A stretch of DNA of 64,000 nt from Salvelinus alpinus (taxonomy: Eukaryota > Chordata > Actinopteri > Salmoniformes > Salmonidae): assembly GCF_045679555.1 (NCBI RefSeq), contig NC_092110.1, positions 5,204,390 to 5,268,389 of the forward strand. The letters are read 5' to 3'. Below are positions 22,346 through 34,800 of the stretch, one piece after another. Both the position numbers and the translations under genes were made by a program. Position 1 is the stretch's first letter, and every line of letters begins with the position of its first letter. Under the pieces are notes generated by a model. The model searched no databases and had not been told where the DNA came from. It was given only the letters and a program-made list of their open reading frames with translations.

Positions 22346-24173
22346 AGGTTGCCTGTTCAACCTGTCTTTCATATTGTCTGAGATCCCCAAGGATTGGAAA
22401 GCTGCCACAGTCATCCCCCTCTTCAAAGGGGGAGACACCCTGGATCCAAACTGTTACAGACCTATATCCATCCTGCCCTGCCTATCCAAGGTCTTTGAAA
22501 GCCAAGTTAATAAACAGATTACTGACCATCTCGAATCCCATCGTACCTTCTCCGCTGTGCAATCCGGTTTCCGAGCCGGTCACGGGTGCACCTCAGCCAC
22601 GCTCAAGGTACTAAACGATATCATAACCGCCATTGATAAAAGACAGTACTGTGCAGCCGTCTTCATCGACCTGGCCAAGGCTTTCGACTCTGTCAATCAC
22701 CATATTCTTATCGGCAGACTCAGTAGCCTCGGTTTTTCTGATGACTGCCTTGCCTGGTTCACCAACTACTTTGCAGACAGAGTTCAGTGTGTCAAATCGG
22801 AGGGCATGTTGTCCGGTCCTCTGGCAGTCTCTATGGGGGTACCACAGGGTTCAATTCTTGGGCCGACTCTTTTCTCTGTATATATCAATGATGTTGCTCT
22901 TGCTGCGGGCGATTCCCTGATCCACCTCTACGCAGACGACACCATTCTGTATACTTCTGGCCCTTCCTTGGACACTGTGCTATCTAACCTCCAAACGAGC
23001 TTCAATGCCATACAACACTCCTTCCGTGGCCTCCAACTGCTCTTAAACGCTAGTAAAACCAAATGCATGCTTTTCAACCGTTCGCTGCCTGCACCCGCCC
23101 GCCCGACTAGCATCACCACCCTGGACGGTTCCGACCTAGAATATGTGGACATCTATAAATACCTAGGTGTCTGGCTAGACTGTAAACTCTCCTTCCAGAC
23201 TCATATTAAACATCTCCAATCCAAAATCAAATCAAGAATCGGCTTTCTATTTCGCAACAAAGCCTCCTTCACTCACGCCGCCAAACTCACCCTAGTAAAA
23301 CTGTCTATCCTACCAATCCTCGACTTTGGCGATGTCATCTACAAAATAGCTTCCAATACTCTACTCAGCAAACTAGATGCAGTTTATCATAGTGCCATCC
23401 GTTTTGTTACTAAAACACCTTATACCACCCACCACTGCGACCTGTATGCTCTAGTCGGCTGGCCCTCGCTACATATTCGTCGCCAGACCCACTGGCTCCA
23501 GGTCATCTATAAGTCCATGCTAGGTAAAGTTCCGCCTTATCTCAGTTCACTGGTCACGATATCAACACCCACCCGTAGCATGCGCTCCAGCAGGTATATC
23601 TCACTGATCATCCCAAAAGCCAACACCTCATTTGGCCGCCTGTCCTTCCAGTTCTCTGCTGCCTGTGACTGGAACGAATTGCAAAAATCGCTGAAGTTGG
23701 AGACTTTTATTTCCCTCACCAACTTTAAACATCTGCTATCTGAGCAGCTAACCGATTGCTGCAGCTGTACATAGTCCATCTGTAAACAACCCACCCAATT
23801 TACCTACCTCATCCCCTTACTGTTTTTATTTATTTATTTTTCTGCTCTTTTGCACACCAGTATCTCTACCTGCTCATGATCATCTGATGATTCATCACTC
23901 CAGTGTTAATCTGCTAAATTGTAATTATTCGCTCCTATGGCCTATTTATTGCCTACCTCATGCCTTTTGCACACAATGTACATAGACTCATTTTGTTTTT
24001 GTTTTCCTACTGTGTTATTGACTTGTTTATTGTTTACTCCATGTGTAACTCTGTGTTGTTGTCTGTTCACACTGCTATGCTTTATATTGGCCAGGTCGCA
24101 GTTGTAAATGAGACATGTTCTCAACTAGCCTACCTGGTTAAATAAAGGTGAAATAAAAAAAATAAAAAAATAA
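22346..24173 (+). mobile_element. 5'-truncated L2/CR1-like LINE with 3' tail
   Basis: The second part of a 734-codon frame (to TAG at 23772) encodes a full reverse-transcriptase core: [18 protein letters not shown], motif [14 protein letters not shown], motif [20 protein letters not shown], motif C YADDT, then the thumb and C-terminal region. The 3' UTR ends in CTACCTGGTTAAATAAAGG and an AATAAA-rich tail at 24135-24173. The 5' end is truncated, as is usual for target-primed insertion, inside the 53-bp satellite unit. The open frame is young-looking but lacks the endonuclease. Confidence 0.85.
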
Positions 24174-24350
24174 AATCGTTAAGTTCCTTCATTACTGCAC
24201 TATCACTCCGAGTGCATCTCAGAGCACATCGTTAAGTTCCTTCATTACTGCACTATCACTCCGAGTGCATCTCAGAGCACATCGTTAAGTTCCTTCATCA
24301 CTGCACTATCACTCCGAGTGCATCTCAGAGTACATCATTAAGTTCCTAAA
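24174..24350. repeat. 53-bp satellite (right part)
   Basis: More than three units of the array that begins at 22136, restarting at ATCGTTAAGTTCC directly after the LINE tail. The last unit is diverged. Confidence 0.9.
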
Positions 24351-24359
24351 CGACCCCAA

Positions 24360-25975
24360 CAGGTGAAAGGGTACATGATTTACTTACTTAGTCCTATTCA
24401 ATTATCAACAAAATATGGGGGAAAATTGCCTAATGCATGGCTGGCTAATACTGCCTGCATTTATTCCAGACACAGATTTAGATGAAGGTAGGATAATTCG
24501 CTTGCACCATATATTGTTTTACTTTCAAGAGGAGACAAAATGTTTCTCTCCTGACACTTGTGCCACAACATTTGTATAATCAAAATAAACTATATACATT
24601 TGTAATTTTATCTTCTAATGATCTGTTACTCGGTAAACATGCTTTGTGAGAATAAAAAAAAAAATAGCAAGCAAGCTTGGGCTTGGATCATAACATAACG
24701 ACAGACGTTATCAGCAATGGAATAATTATACGGACAAAGTAGGCAAACTCAACAACACCAGTTAGATAGACAAAAACAACCATAGGGCCTCAGCAAAGTT
24801 GACAGTAAATAACTAGATTGAACAACAATGACTAGCTACGGATTCTGATTCATACACAATGTTTGGAGAAGGGCAGACTTGTGCCTTGAGATGAGTGACT
24901 GTGAGTGAGTGAAACAGCCATGCATGTGTCTGTGGAAGTGAGAGCAGAGGAAGAGCGGCTTGTTCTAATCCAATCGCTGCAGCAGGCTCAACCGATACCC
25001 CGCCCGTTTCTATACAGACAGACGAACTAGCCAATGGCTGTTTAGAGCTTCACACTGTTTGAGTGAAAGAGAAGCATGCTGGCAGCGGATTTTTTTTTTT
25101 ACTGATGTCGTATTCAGAAAATTCTCCATATCCGTTATGATACTCGTTTTGTCCGAGTACTCGGCACACCAAGACTGTTCTCAGGGCAAGCCTGGTTGTA
25201 GGTAGATAATGTTTGTGTTGCATCAGGGACAATATTAGCATTTACCTAACCGTAACCTAATTATCCTAACCTCCCACGTTAATTATCCTAACCTGCTTCG
25301 AAAAGTCACTTCTGCTAGTCAAAATCGGCAGATTTGCCCTGAGAACAGTCTTGGTTTCCACTAATGCGATACAGCTGCTATGCGAGTGAGTAGCCATAGC
25401 AACTGCTCCATTTGGCTGCTGCTCAGCGCTCATGAGACAGTTGCCTGTACACAGCAGATAACAACCACATTAAGAGATTTTGGCAATTAACTTTTTGTAC
25501 TTTTCTAGAGTCGGATGAACTCATGGACATGTGTAATTGTGTACGTCTCTGCGTGCATATAAGATAAAGTAGTGACTGGCTACAACTGGAGCGAGACGAG
25601 AGAATGAGCCGAAGGAAGGGGAGGGGGAAATGGCTATTTATTTTGTAAAGATTTTAATAAAGTATACTATATTAGGCCTAGACAGTGTTTTTTTTTGTAT
25701 GAAATGCGCCACACATGACATATTTATAACCCCCCCACCCCTTCCCCCCTCAAAAAAGCTCATAACTATTCCTGTACTACCCAATCCTGTAGACTGTCTA
25801 TCCTGTCCTGTCCAGAACTTGACTATAGAACTACACGGAATCCCGCAGGAATGAGAGTCAGCCGTTACTGGGTGTTATTATTCAGAGTTACAGTTGCATT
25901 CAAATATATTATAGGGCCCTATAGTTTTGCGAAAAACTAAATGCAATCAGGTGAAAAATATAACCGATTTTTATA
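24360..25975. other. Stretch without a recognised gene
   Basis: It contains one inverted-repeat element: ACCAAGACTGTTCTCAGGGC (about 25169) pairs with GCCCTGAGAACAGTCTTGGT (about 25337), which makes 25165-25362 a likely MITE. Nothing else is assignable. Confidence 0.5.
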
Positions 25976-25977
25976 GG

Positions 25978-27308
25978 GCCGAAATATTGGCACCCTTGCA
26001 CTTTTCTTAAATAATTACCTATATCTTCTCAGATAAGTTCAAATTGAAAAAAAACATTTGGTCCCCGCACCTTATTGGATGTTCAACATTGCAGAACCAA
26101 TTAAAATTTTGTTGACTTAAGTTTAAACAATTTGTTTCGAAAATAAAGACATGGCATGAACAAAACTATTGGCACCCCGGAGCTAGTACTTGGTTGCACA
26201 GCCTTTGGCCAAGATCACTTCAGACAAACTCTTCTTGTAGCCATCAATGCGCTTGCTGCATCTTTCTACTCCCTGGCCACTCCAGAACAGGCCAGTGTTT
26301 CTTCTTGAACCATTCATAGGTGTTTTTTGATGTGTTTGGGATCGTTATCCTGCTGGAAGTCCCACAATCTTCATTGGAGACCCTGTTTTTGGACACTTGG
26401 TTGAACATCAGACCCCAAAACACCTCAATCTGCTGATTTCATGATGTCTTGCACACGTTCAAGGTCCCCAGTGCCAGAGGCAGCAAAGAAATGCCACAGC
26501 ATTCAAAGAACATAACACCCTCACTACAATCAAACATGGGGGAGGTTGGATAAGGCTGTGGGGTTGCTTTGCTGCCTCTGAAACTGGGGGGATTGAATGT
26601 GTTGAAGACAGCATGAAATCAGCTGATTATCAAGGTGTTATGGAGTGCAATGTTCAACCCAGTGTCTCTGAAGGTTGTGGGTCTTCCAGCAAAACAACAA
26701 CCCCAAACACATCAAAAGCACCCTGGAATGGTTCAAGAAGATACACCGGACTGTTCTGGAGGAGCCAGCGAAAAGTCCAGATCTGAACCACATCCATAAC
26801 CAATGGTCAGAATAATAATAATAAATAACGCCTTTTAGCAGACGCTTTATCCAAATTGACTTAGTCAATTTGCATGTATTCATTTTAGGTATGGGTGGTC
26901 CCGGGATTCGAACCCACTACTGTGGCGTTACACACGCCATGCTCTACCAACTGAGCTACAAAGGACCAAAACAGTAGTTAGTGGAGGGTACCCCTCAAAC
27001 ATTGATGAATTAGAGCAGTTTGATGCTGAAAAGTGGGCAAAATTCAAGCTCATTTGTGGCTCCAAGAAGCGATTGTTGGCAGTTATCTTGGCCAAAGGGT
27101 ATGCAAGCAATAATTTTTCCCATGCCTTTTTGTCTTGGTTTTCTGAATTAAAATTGGAAACTTAAGCTTACAAAAATATAATTGTTTCTGCAATGTTGAA
27201 AATCCAATAACAGGTTGTGGAGAACCAACGTATATATACTTTTTTCTATGTATTGAGAGGAAATAGGGAATTATTTAAGAAATGTGCAAGGGTGCCAATA
27301 TTTTATGT
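25978..27308 (+). mobile_element. Tc1-like element, dead
   Basis: The TIR AATATTGGCACCCTTGCAC at the left is repeated inverted at 27284-27304. Transposase remnants on the + strand are too degraded for a continuous frame. They include 'accctcactacaatcaaaca' and 'gggggaggttgg' (the K-GGGS region) and 'agtccagatctgaaccacat' (SPDLNHI). A SINE is inserted at about 26806-26967. Confidence 0.8.
26806..26967 (-). mobile_element. tRNA-derived SINE
   Basis: On the - strand a 70-nt tRNA-like head (26967-26898) has the A-box TAGCTCAGTTGGTAG and B-box GGTTCGAATCCC. It is followed by a body with TTTGGATAAAGCGTCTGCTA and an (ATT)n 3' end. The anticodon loop lacks U33, so it is not a working tRNA. Confidence 0.8.
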
Positions 27309-27309
27309 T

Positions 27310-28753
27310 CTCTAGCCATAGTGGGAAAGGGTCACACTGTGTGTGTTTGTGCCTCCAGTCACCCAGGCTGGATAATGGTATGCGTGTGTGTGGTATCGTA
27401 TAGGGGGAGTGGTTGGCTGGAGGATAGACAGCCGGACCATTCCCCTACACTGCAACACACACACACTATAACTCACACACTCGTAACCCAGACACCCCTT
27501 TTAACAACGTCTCTCCTCTTACAATAATAACATCCATTTAAACTGAAGAGCTTTTTTATTTGTTCAGTTTATCACCTAACCCTCATACAATGACAGACGG
27601 CTGGCTGGCATAGCCTTCTGTCCCTCTGCACGCACAACACACACACACACACACACAATGACAGAGGACTGGCTGGCTGGCATTATAGCCTCTTCATGTC
27701 CCTCCTATCCCACTCATAAATTCTCTTTGGACACTGTCACTGTTTGGTTAGAAATCATTGATTTAGAGGCTAATCTGTGATTTGGGGGTATTTCCCCTGA
27801 CCCCTGCAACTATTATCACTGATGATATGTTCAGGTTAAGCTGTGTTGTGTTTGTGGGAGGTCCAACTGTAGTTACTGTCTACATCCTGTTTTAGTGCAG
27901 TTGACAGCGAAACTGTCTTGGAGACAAAATGAACTGCCTGGAGGGAAGTCAGTCGCTGAGCTGAGGGGGGTCTGAAACAATCCTTCTGAAACAGTCCTGC
28001 TCACTCCAGGTGGAGAAGAGAGAGAGGGAGGGAGAAAGGGGGCGATAAGGAAGGTGTACTGTAGGAAGCGGCCTGACGTCCGGCTGATTGTGGCCTGCCA
28101 TGATTAGAAAAGGTGTTTCCTGTAGTGAAGTTAGCTGGTCCTGCGGGCCTCTTCTGGACCATTGTCTGAGGGAGGGAGAGGGAGGTGGGTATAATTGTAA
28201 ACTTGGCTATAATTAGGACCACTCCTGTCTGGAGAAGTGTCTGGTTTGGTCTGGGAGAGAGACTAAGACTGGTGAAAGGGGATAGAAACGGGGTGGATGA
28301 GGAGAAGTGGGGTTGGGGGGGGGGGGGAGTCAGAGAGGGGGATGAGGGAGGGGTATAGAGAGAGGAAGGGGGAGGAGAGGAAGGATATTAAGGGCTCTGG
28401 GTTAGCTGTTGACACCCTGCTGTCCAGCTGTACTCGGCCTCATGCATCTGCTATCTGTCTGTGTGATGATGACATTATTACAGCAGCGTCCTGTATCGTG
28501 CACTAGCACCCTCAGACAATAGCCTAATGTGCCCTTCTCTGAGCTCTGAGGAGGCAAGAGAATAATCAGTGGAGTGAACAGAAAATCATGATACTGTAAA
28601 GCAATGACCTACCTACCTAAGGAACTGAAAGTAACAGCCTTCTAAGAGATAAGGAAGTGTAGTCATTGATTTCAATGAAATGCCTCCATTATTTAAGCGT
28701 GTTTACACTCATGACGTCTTCTCCTCCTCTCTCTCTCATCTCTCTCTCTCTAG
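27310..28753. other. Stretch upstream of crip2 exon 2 without a recognised exon
   Basis: It contains short CA tracts (27454-27480, 27631-27656), a poly-G run at 28314-28328, and a pyrimidine-rich run that ends as the acceptor of crip2 exon 2. No crip2 first exon (Met plus a Cys-X2-Cys stretch with a phase-1 donor) was found here. Confidence 0.5.
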
Positions 28754-28848
28754 CTGAGAAGGTGGCATCTCTGGGGAAGGACTGGCATAAGTTCTGTCTG
28801 AAGTGTGGCCGCTGTAACAAAACCCTGAACGCAGGGGGACATGCTGAG
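28754..28848 (+). CDS. crip2: crip2 exon 2 (LIM1, first part)
   Basis: 95 bp after a pyrimidine tract ending CTCTCTAG. It reads [19 protein letters not shown] and onward; the split first codon (G+CT) takes one base from exon 1. Donor GAG|GTGAGT. The length equals exon 6 and crip1 exon 2. Confidence 0.95.
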
Positions 28849-31800
28849 GTGAGTGATAATCAATGATGTCTATGGGTCTGTAGGCTCACAGGCATAGGAT
28901 CAATCCCTATAGGTCCACGAGGTATAACCTAGTCGGAAAACCCAGTTTTATTTTGACTGATTGACACACACAGACACTCACTCACACTACATCCAGATAC
29001 GGTTGAAGTCAGAAGTTTACATACGCCTTAGCCAAATACATTTAAACTCAGTTTTTCACAATTCCTGACATTTAATCCTAGTAAAAATTCCCTGTTTTAG
29101 GTCAGTTAGGATCACCACTTCATTTTAAGAATATGAAATGTCAGATTAATAGTAGAGAGAATGATTCATTCCAGCTTTTATTTCTTTCATCACATTCCCA
29201 GTGGGTCAGAAGTATACACTCAAAAGTATACACCCAATTAGTATTTGTTAGCATTGCCATTAAATTGTTTAACTTGGGTCAAATGTTTCAGGTAGCCTTC
29301 CATAAGCTTCTAAAGCCATGACATCATTTTCTGGATTTTTCCAAGCTGTTTAAAGGCACAGTTAACTTAGTGTATGTAAACATCTGACCCACTGGAATTG
29401 TGATGTGAAATAATCTGTCTGTAAACAATTGTTGGAAAAATTACTTGTCAGGCACAAAGTAGATGTCCTAACCGACTTGCCAAACCTATAGTTTGTTACA
29501 AATAATTTTGTGGAGTGGTTGAAGAACGAGTTTTAATGACTCCAACCTAAGTGTATGTGAACTTCCGACTTCAACTGTAGATCAGTAGCTCAAAATGACA
29601 TTACCATCACCATTCTATAGGACTAAAGCTTAACCTACAGCTGTGCTCTGTAGATGTGCTGCCTGTGTCCTTGCTGAAGGTTAGCTGTCACTTCATGACC
29701 TAGCCAGCCAGCCCATAGAAATACCAGTACAATATATTATAGAACTGTTCTATTTCATTCAATGAGTCAGCTATTCTATTTTCACCATGTCTGTGTTTTA
29801 TAATGAATACAGTATATCACCTCCAGTCCTCTCATATCTCCTCCATACACTCTTACATCAGTATGAATCAGCACTGGTTCCTGGGCCTGGATCAGAACAG
29901 AAAGGAAGGAGAGGTGATCATTTTGCAGCCTTTTTCATGACCTAGCAGTCAGCCATTCTATTTCCACTTTGTCTGTACATGAAGACTGAACATCCCCTTC
30001 AGTCATCCCTCATATAAACTCAGCAAAAAAAGAAACGTCCTCTCACTTCCAACTGTGTTTATTTTCAGCAAACTTAACATGTGTAAATATTTGTATGAAC
30101 ATAACAAGATTCAACAACTGAGACATAAACTGAACAAGTTCCACAGACATGTGACTAACAGAAATTGAATAATGTGTCCCTGAACAAAGGTGGGGGGGTC
30201 AAAAGTAACAGTCAGTATCTGGTGTGGCCACCATCTGCATTAAGTACTGCAGTGCATCTCCTCCTCATGGACTGCACCAGTTTTTCCAGTTCTTGCTGTG
30301 AGATGTTACCCCACTCTTCCACCAAGGCACCTGCAAGTTCCCAGACATTTTTGGGGGGGAATGGCCATAGCCCTCACCCTTCGATCTAACTGGTCCCAGA
30401 TGTGCTCAATGGGATTGAGATCCGGGCAGAACACTGACATTCCTGTCTTGCAGGAAATCACGCACAGAACGAGCAGTATGGATGGTGGCATTGTCATGCT
30501 GGAGAGTCATGTCAGGATGAGCCTGCAGGAAGGGTACCACATGAGGGAGGAGGATGTCTTCCCTGTAACGCACAGCATTGAGATTGCCTGCAATGACAAC
30601 CAGCTCAGTCTGATAATGCTGTGACACACTGCCCCAGACCATGACGGACCTTCCACCTCCAAATTGATCCCGCTCCAGAGTACAGGCCTCGGTGTAACGC
30701 TCATTCCTTCAACGATAAGCACGAATCCGACCATCACCCCTGGTGAGACAAAACCGCGACTCGTCAGTGAAGAGCACTTTTTGCCAGTCCTGTCTGGTCC
30801 AGCGACGTTGGGTTTGTGCCCATAGGCGACGTTGTTGCCGGTGATGTCTGGTGAGGACCTGCCTTACATCAGGCCTACAAGCCCTCAGTCCAGCCTCTCT
30901 CAGCCTATTGCGGACAGTCTGAGAACTAATGGAGGGATTGTGCGTTCCCGGTGTAACTCGGGCAGTTGTTGTTGCCATCCTGTACCTGTCCCACAGGTGT
31001 GATATTCGGATGTACCGATCCTGTGCAGGTGTTGTTACACGTAGTCTGCCACTGCAAGGACGATCAGCTGTCCATCCTGTCTCCCTGTAACGCTGTCTTA
31101 GGCGTCTCACAGTACGGACTTGCAATTTATTGCCCTGGCCACATCTGCAGTTCTCATGCCTCCTTGCAGCATGCCTATGGCACGTTCACGCAGATGAGCA
31201 GGGACCCTGGGCATCTTTCTTTTGGTGTTTTTCAGAGTCGGTAGAAAGGCCTCTTTAGTGTCCTAAGTTTTCATAACTGTGACCTTAAACACCGTTTCCC
31301 ATGCTTGTTCAATGAACCATAAAGAATTAAATGAACATGCACCTGTGGAACTGTCGTTAAGACACTAACAGCTTACAGACGGTAGGCAATTAAACCCTTT
31401 ACAATGAAGATCTGTGAAGTTATTCGGATTTTTACGAATTATCTTTGAAAGACGGGGTCCTGAAAAGGGACGTTTCTTTTTTTGCTGAGTTTATAATGGC
31501 GCCGGAGGGGATGGGTGCCGTTTTATGGGCTCCTTACCAACTGTGCTATTTTGTTCGTTTTTTCACATTGTATTTTGTACATAAAGTTGATGCTACTGTC
31601 TCTTATGACCGAAAAGAGCTTCTGGACATCAGAACAGCGATTACTGACCTCGAACTGGACGAAGATATTTTCTTTAATGAGTCCTACGGCAAAGAATATA
31701 CTGCTTCCCGGAGACAAGGCCCAAATCTCTCCCATTCACGTGAAGAAAAGGCGGAGATACAAAGGGAGAAGGTCGGTTCTATTGGCCAACGTGCAATCAC

Positions 31801-34800
31801 TGGAAAACAAACTGGATGATCTATGGTCGAGACTGGCCTACCAACGGGACATTAAACACTATAATATCTTATGTTTCACTGAGTCGTGGCTGAATGACGA
31901 CATGGATAATATAGAGCTGGCTGGGTTTTCCATGCATCGGCAGGACAGAGCAGCTATGTCTGGTGTAAGACGAGGGGCATGGTGTGTGTCTATTTGTCAA
32001 TAACTGCTGGTGTACGATGTCTAATATAAAGTAAGTATTGCTCGCCTGAGGTAGAGTGTTTATCATAAGCTGTAGTCCACACTATTTACCAAGAGTTGTC
32101 ATCTACAGTTGAAGTCAGAAGTTTACATACACCTTAGCCAAATACATTTAAACTCAGTTTTTCACAATTCCTGACATCCTAGTAAAAATCCCCTGTTTTA
32201 GGTCAGTTAGGATCACCACTTTATTTTAAGAATGTGAAATAATATAGAGAGAAGGATTTATTTCAGCTTTTATTTCTTTCATCACATTCCCAGTGGGTCA
32301 GAACTTTACATACACTCAATTAGTATTTGGTAGCATTGTCATGCCCTGGCCTTAGAGAGCCTTTTTATTTTCTCTATTTGGTTAGGTCGGGGTGTGATTT
32401 TGGGTGGGCATTCTAGTTTTTCTATTTCTTTGTTGGCCGGGTATGGTTCCCAATCAGAGGCAGCTGTCTATTGTTGTCTCTGATTGGGGATCATACTTAG
32501 GCAGCCTTTTTCCCCACCTTAGTTTGTGGGATCTTGTTTTTGTTCAGTTACTGTGTAGCCTGCAGAATGTTACGTTTGTTTATCTTTTGTTGTTTTTTTG
32601 GTGTTCATCTAAATAAAATAAGATGTACGCTTATTACGCTGCACCTTGGTCTCCTTCCAACAACGGACGTGACAAGCATTGCCATTAAATTGTTTAACTT
32701 GGGTCAAACATTTCGGGTAGCCTTCCACAAGCTTCCCACAATAAGTTGGGTGAATTTTGGCCCATTCCTCCTGACAGAGCTGGTGTAACTGAGTCAGGTT
32801 TGTAGGCCTCCTTGCTCGCACACGTTTTTTCAGTTCTGCCCACAAATCTTCTACAGGATTGAGGTCAGGGCTTTGTGATGGCCACTCCAATACCTTGACT
32901 TTGTTGTCCTTAAAGCCATTTTGCCACAACTTTGGAAGTATGCTTGGGGTCATTGTCCATTTGGAAGACCCATTTGCAACCAAGTTTTAACTTCCTGACT
33001 GATGTCCTGAGATGTTCCCTCAATATATCCACATAATTGTCCTTCCTCATGATGCTCGTGGACTTCATGAAAAGGAAGGCCGATCAGACCTCCATTAACA
33101 TCGACGGGGCAGTAGTGGAGTGGGTTGAGAGTTTCAAGTTCCTTGGTGTCCACATCACCAACAAACTATCATGGTCCAAACATACCAAGACAGTCGTGAA
33201 GAGGGCACGACAACTCCTTTTCCCCCTCAGGAGACTGAAAAGATTTGGCATGGGTCCCCAGATCCTCAAAAAGTTCTACAGCTGCACATCGAGAGCATCA
33301 TGACCGGTTGCATCACCGCCTGGTATGGCAACTGCTCGGCATCCGACTGTAAGGCGATACAAAGGGTAGTGTGTAAGGCCCAGTACATCACTGGAGCCAA
33401 GCTTCCTGCCATCCAGGACTTATATATATACTAGGCAGTGTCAGAGGAAGGCCCAAAAAATTGTCAAAGGACTCCAGTCACCCAAGTCATAGACTGTTAT
33501 CTCTGCTACAGCACGGTACCGGAGCGCCAAGTCTAGGTCCAAAAGGCTCCTTAACAGCTTCTACCCCCAAGCCATAACACTGTTGAACAATTAATCAAAT
33601 GGCCACCTGGACTATTTGCATTGACCCCCCCCCCCCCCTTGTTTTTACACAGCTGCTACTCATTGTTTATTATCTATGCATAGTCACTTTACCCCTACCT
33701 GCACAATTGACCTCAAATTACCCCCGCACATTGACTGGGTACCAGTACCCCCTGTATATAGCCTTGTTATTGTTATGTAATTTTATTGTGTTACTTTTTA
33801 CTTACCAACAATGCAGTTCAAGAAAGTGTTAAGTAAGCATTTCATGGTAAGGTCTACTACACCTGTTGTATTCGGCGTATGTGACAAATAACATTTGATT
33901 TGATATTGGTTATGTCAGTGTGAAACAGCTCTGTCCCTTGGTCAGGATCAGAACAGGAAGGAAAGAAGGATGTGAATTCTGCAGCTTTTTATGACACAAA
34001 ATCACAAAAGCTATTCCCCACCCAGCTCAGACCAGACGCAAGCCAGTCGTCAGTAGATACCAGTCCTAGCCTGGGTTGTTTAATCTCTCTATCATCATTA
34101 CATCATATAAATGTTATTTTTCCATGTCCTCTCCACAATTTCCCTCCAGACCCCAGTAGATAAGCCTGGTCCCAGATCTGGTTGTACAATATACTGTAAA
34201 TAGATCTGGGACCACGCGATAACCAAATCCAATTAATGCACAAACAGATCTGGGACCAGGCTTTAACCAACTCCAATACAGCACAAACAGATCTGGGACC
34301 AGGCTTTAACCAACTCCAATACAGCACAAACAGATCTGGGACCAGGCTTTAACCAACTCCAATACAGCACAAACAGATCTGGGACCAGGCTTTAACCAAC
34401 TCCAATACAGCACAAACAGATCTGGGACCAGGCTTTAACCAACTCCAATACAGCACAAACAGATCTGGGACCAGACTACTAGTAGATGTTGGCAATACTG
34501 GCCTGATTTGTTGTTGTTGTCCGCCCTCCACTCCATGGACAGACAGCAGATCAGACACACACACACACACACACACACGATTAGATGTACTCTAGTCCAT
34601 CCTCTCCATTGACAGCACATCCCAAATCCAACCAGCAGCCTTAGGCTAGGCTACATTGCCATGGTGAGTGCATTGCCGTGGTCGGAAAAATCTGTACCCC
34701 ATCATCATGGAACTGAAGGGATGGTTCAGAGATGGAGTGGGGGGGGTTAGTAGTGAACTATAAGAAAAGACATGGAATGTAGTCAGTGTGCTGTGAGGAG

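Noticed and set aside
21570..23774. A genuine double reverse-transcriptase protein
   Set aside because: The two cores belong to different LINE fragments joined through a satellite; reported only as an accidental fusion worth checking.
26898..26967. tRNA-like cloverleaf on the - strand
   Set aside because: Followed by a SINE body and ATT tail, and lacks U33 in the anticodon loop; a SINE head and not a tRNA gene.
31494..33434. Host gene with endonuclease-like exons
   Set aside because: The peptides belong to broken LINE pieces interrupted by transposons.
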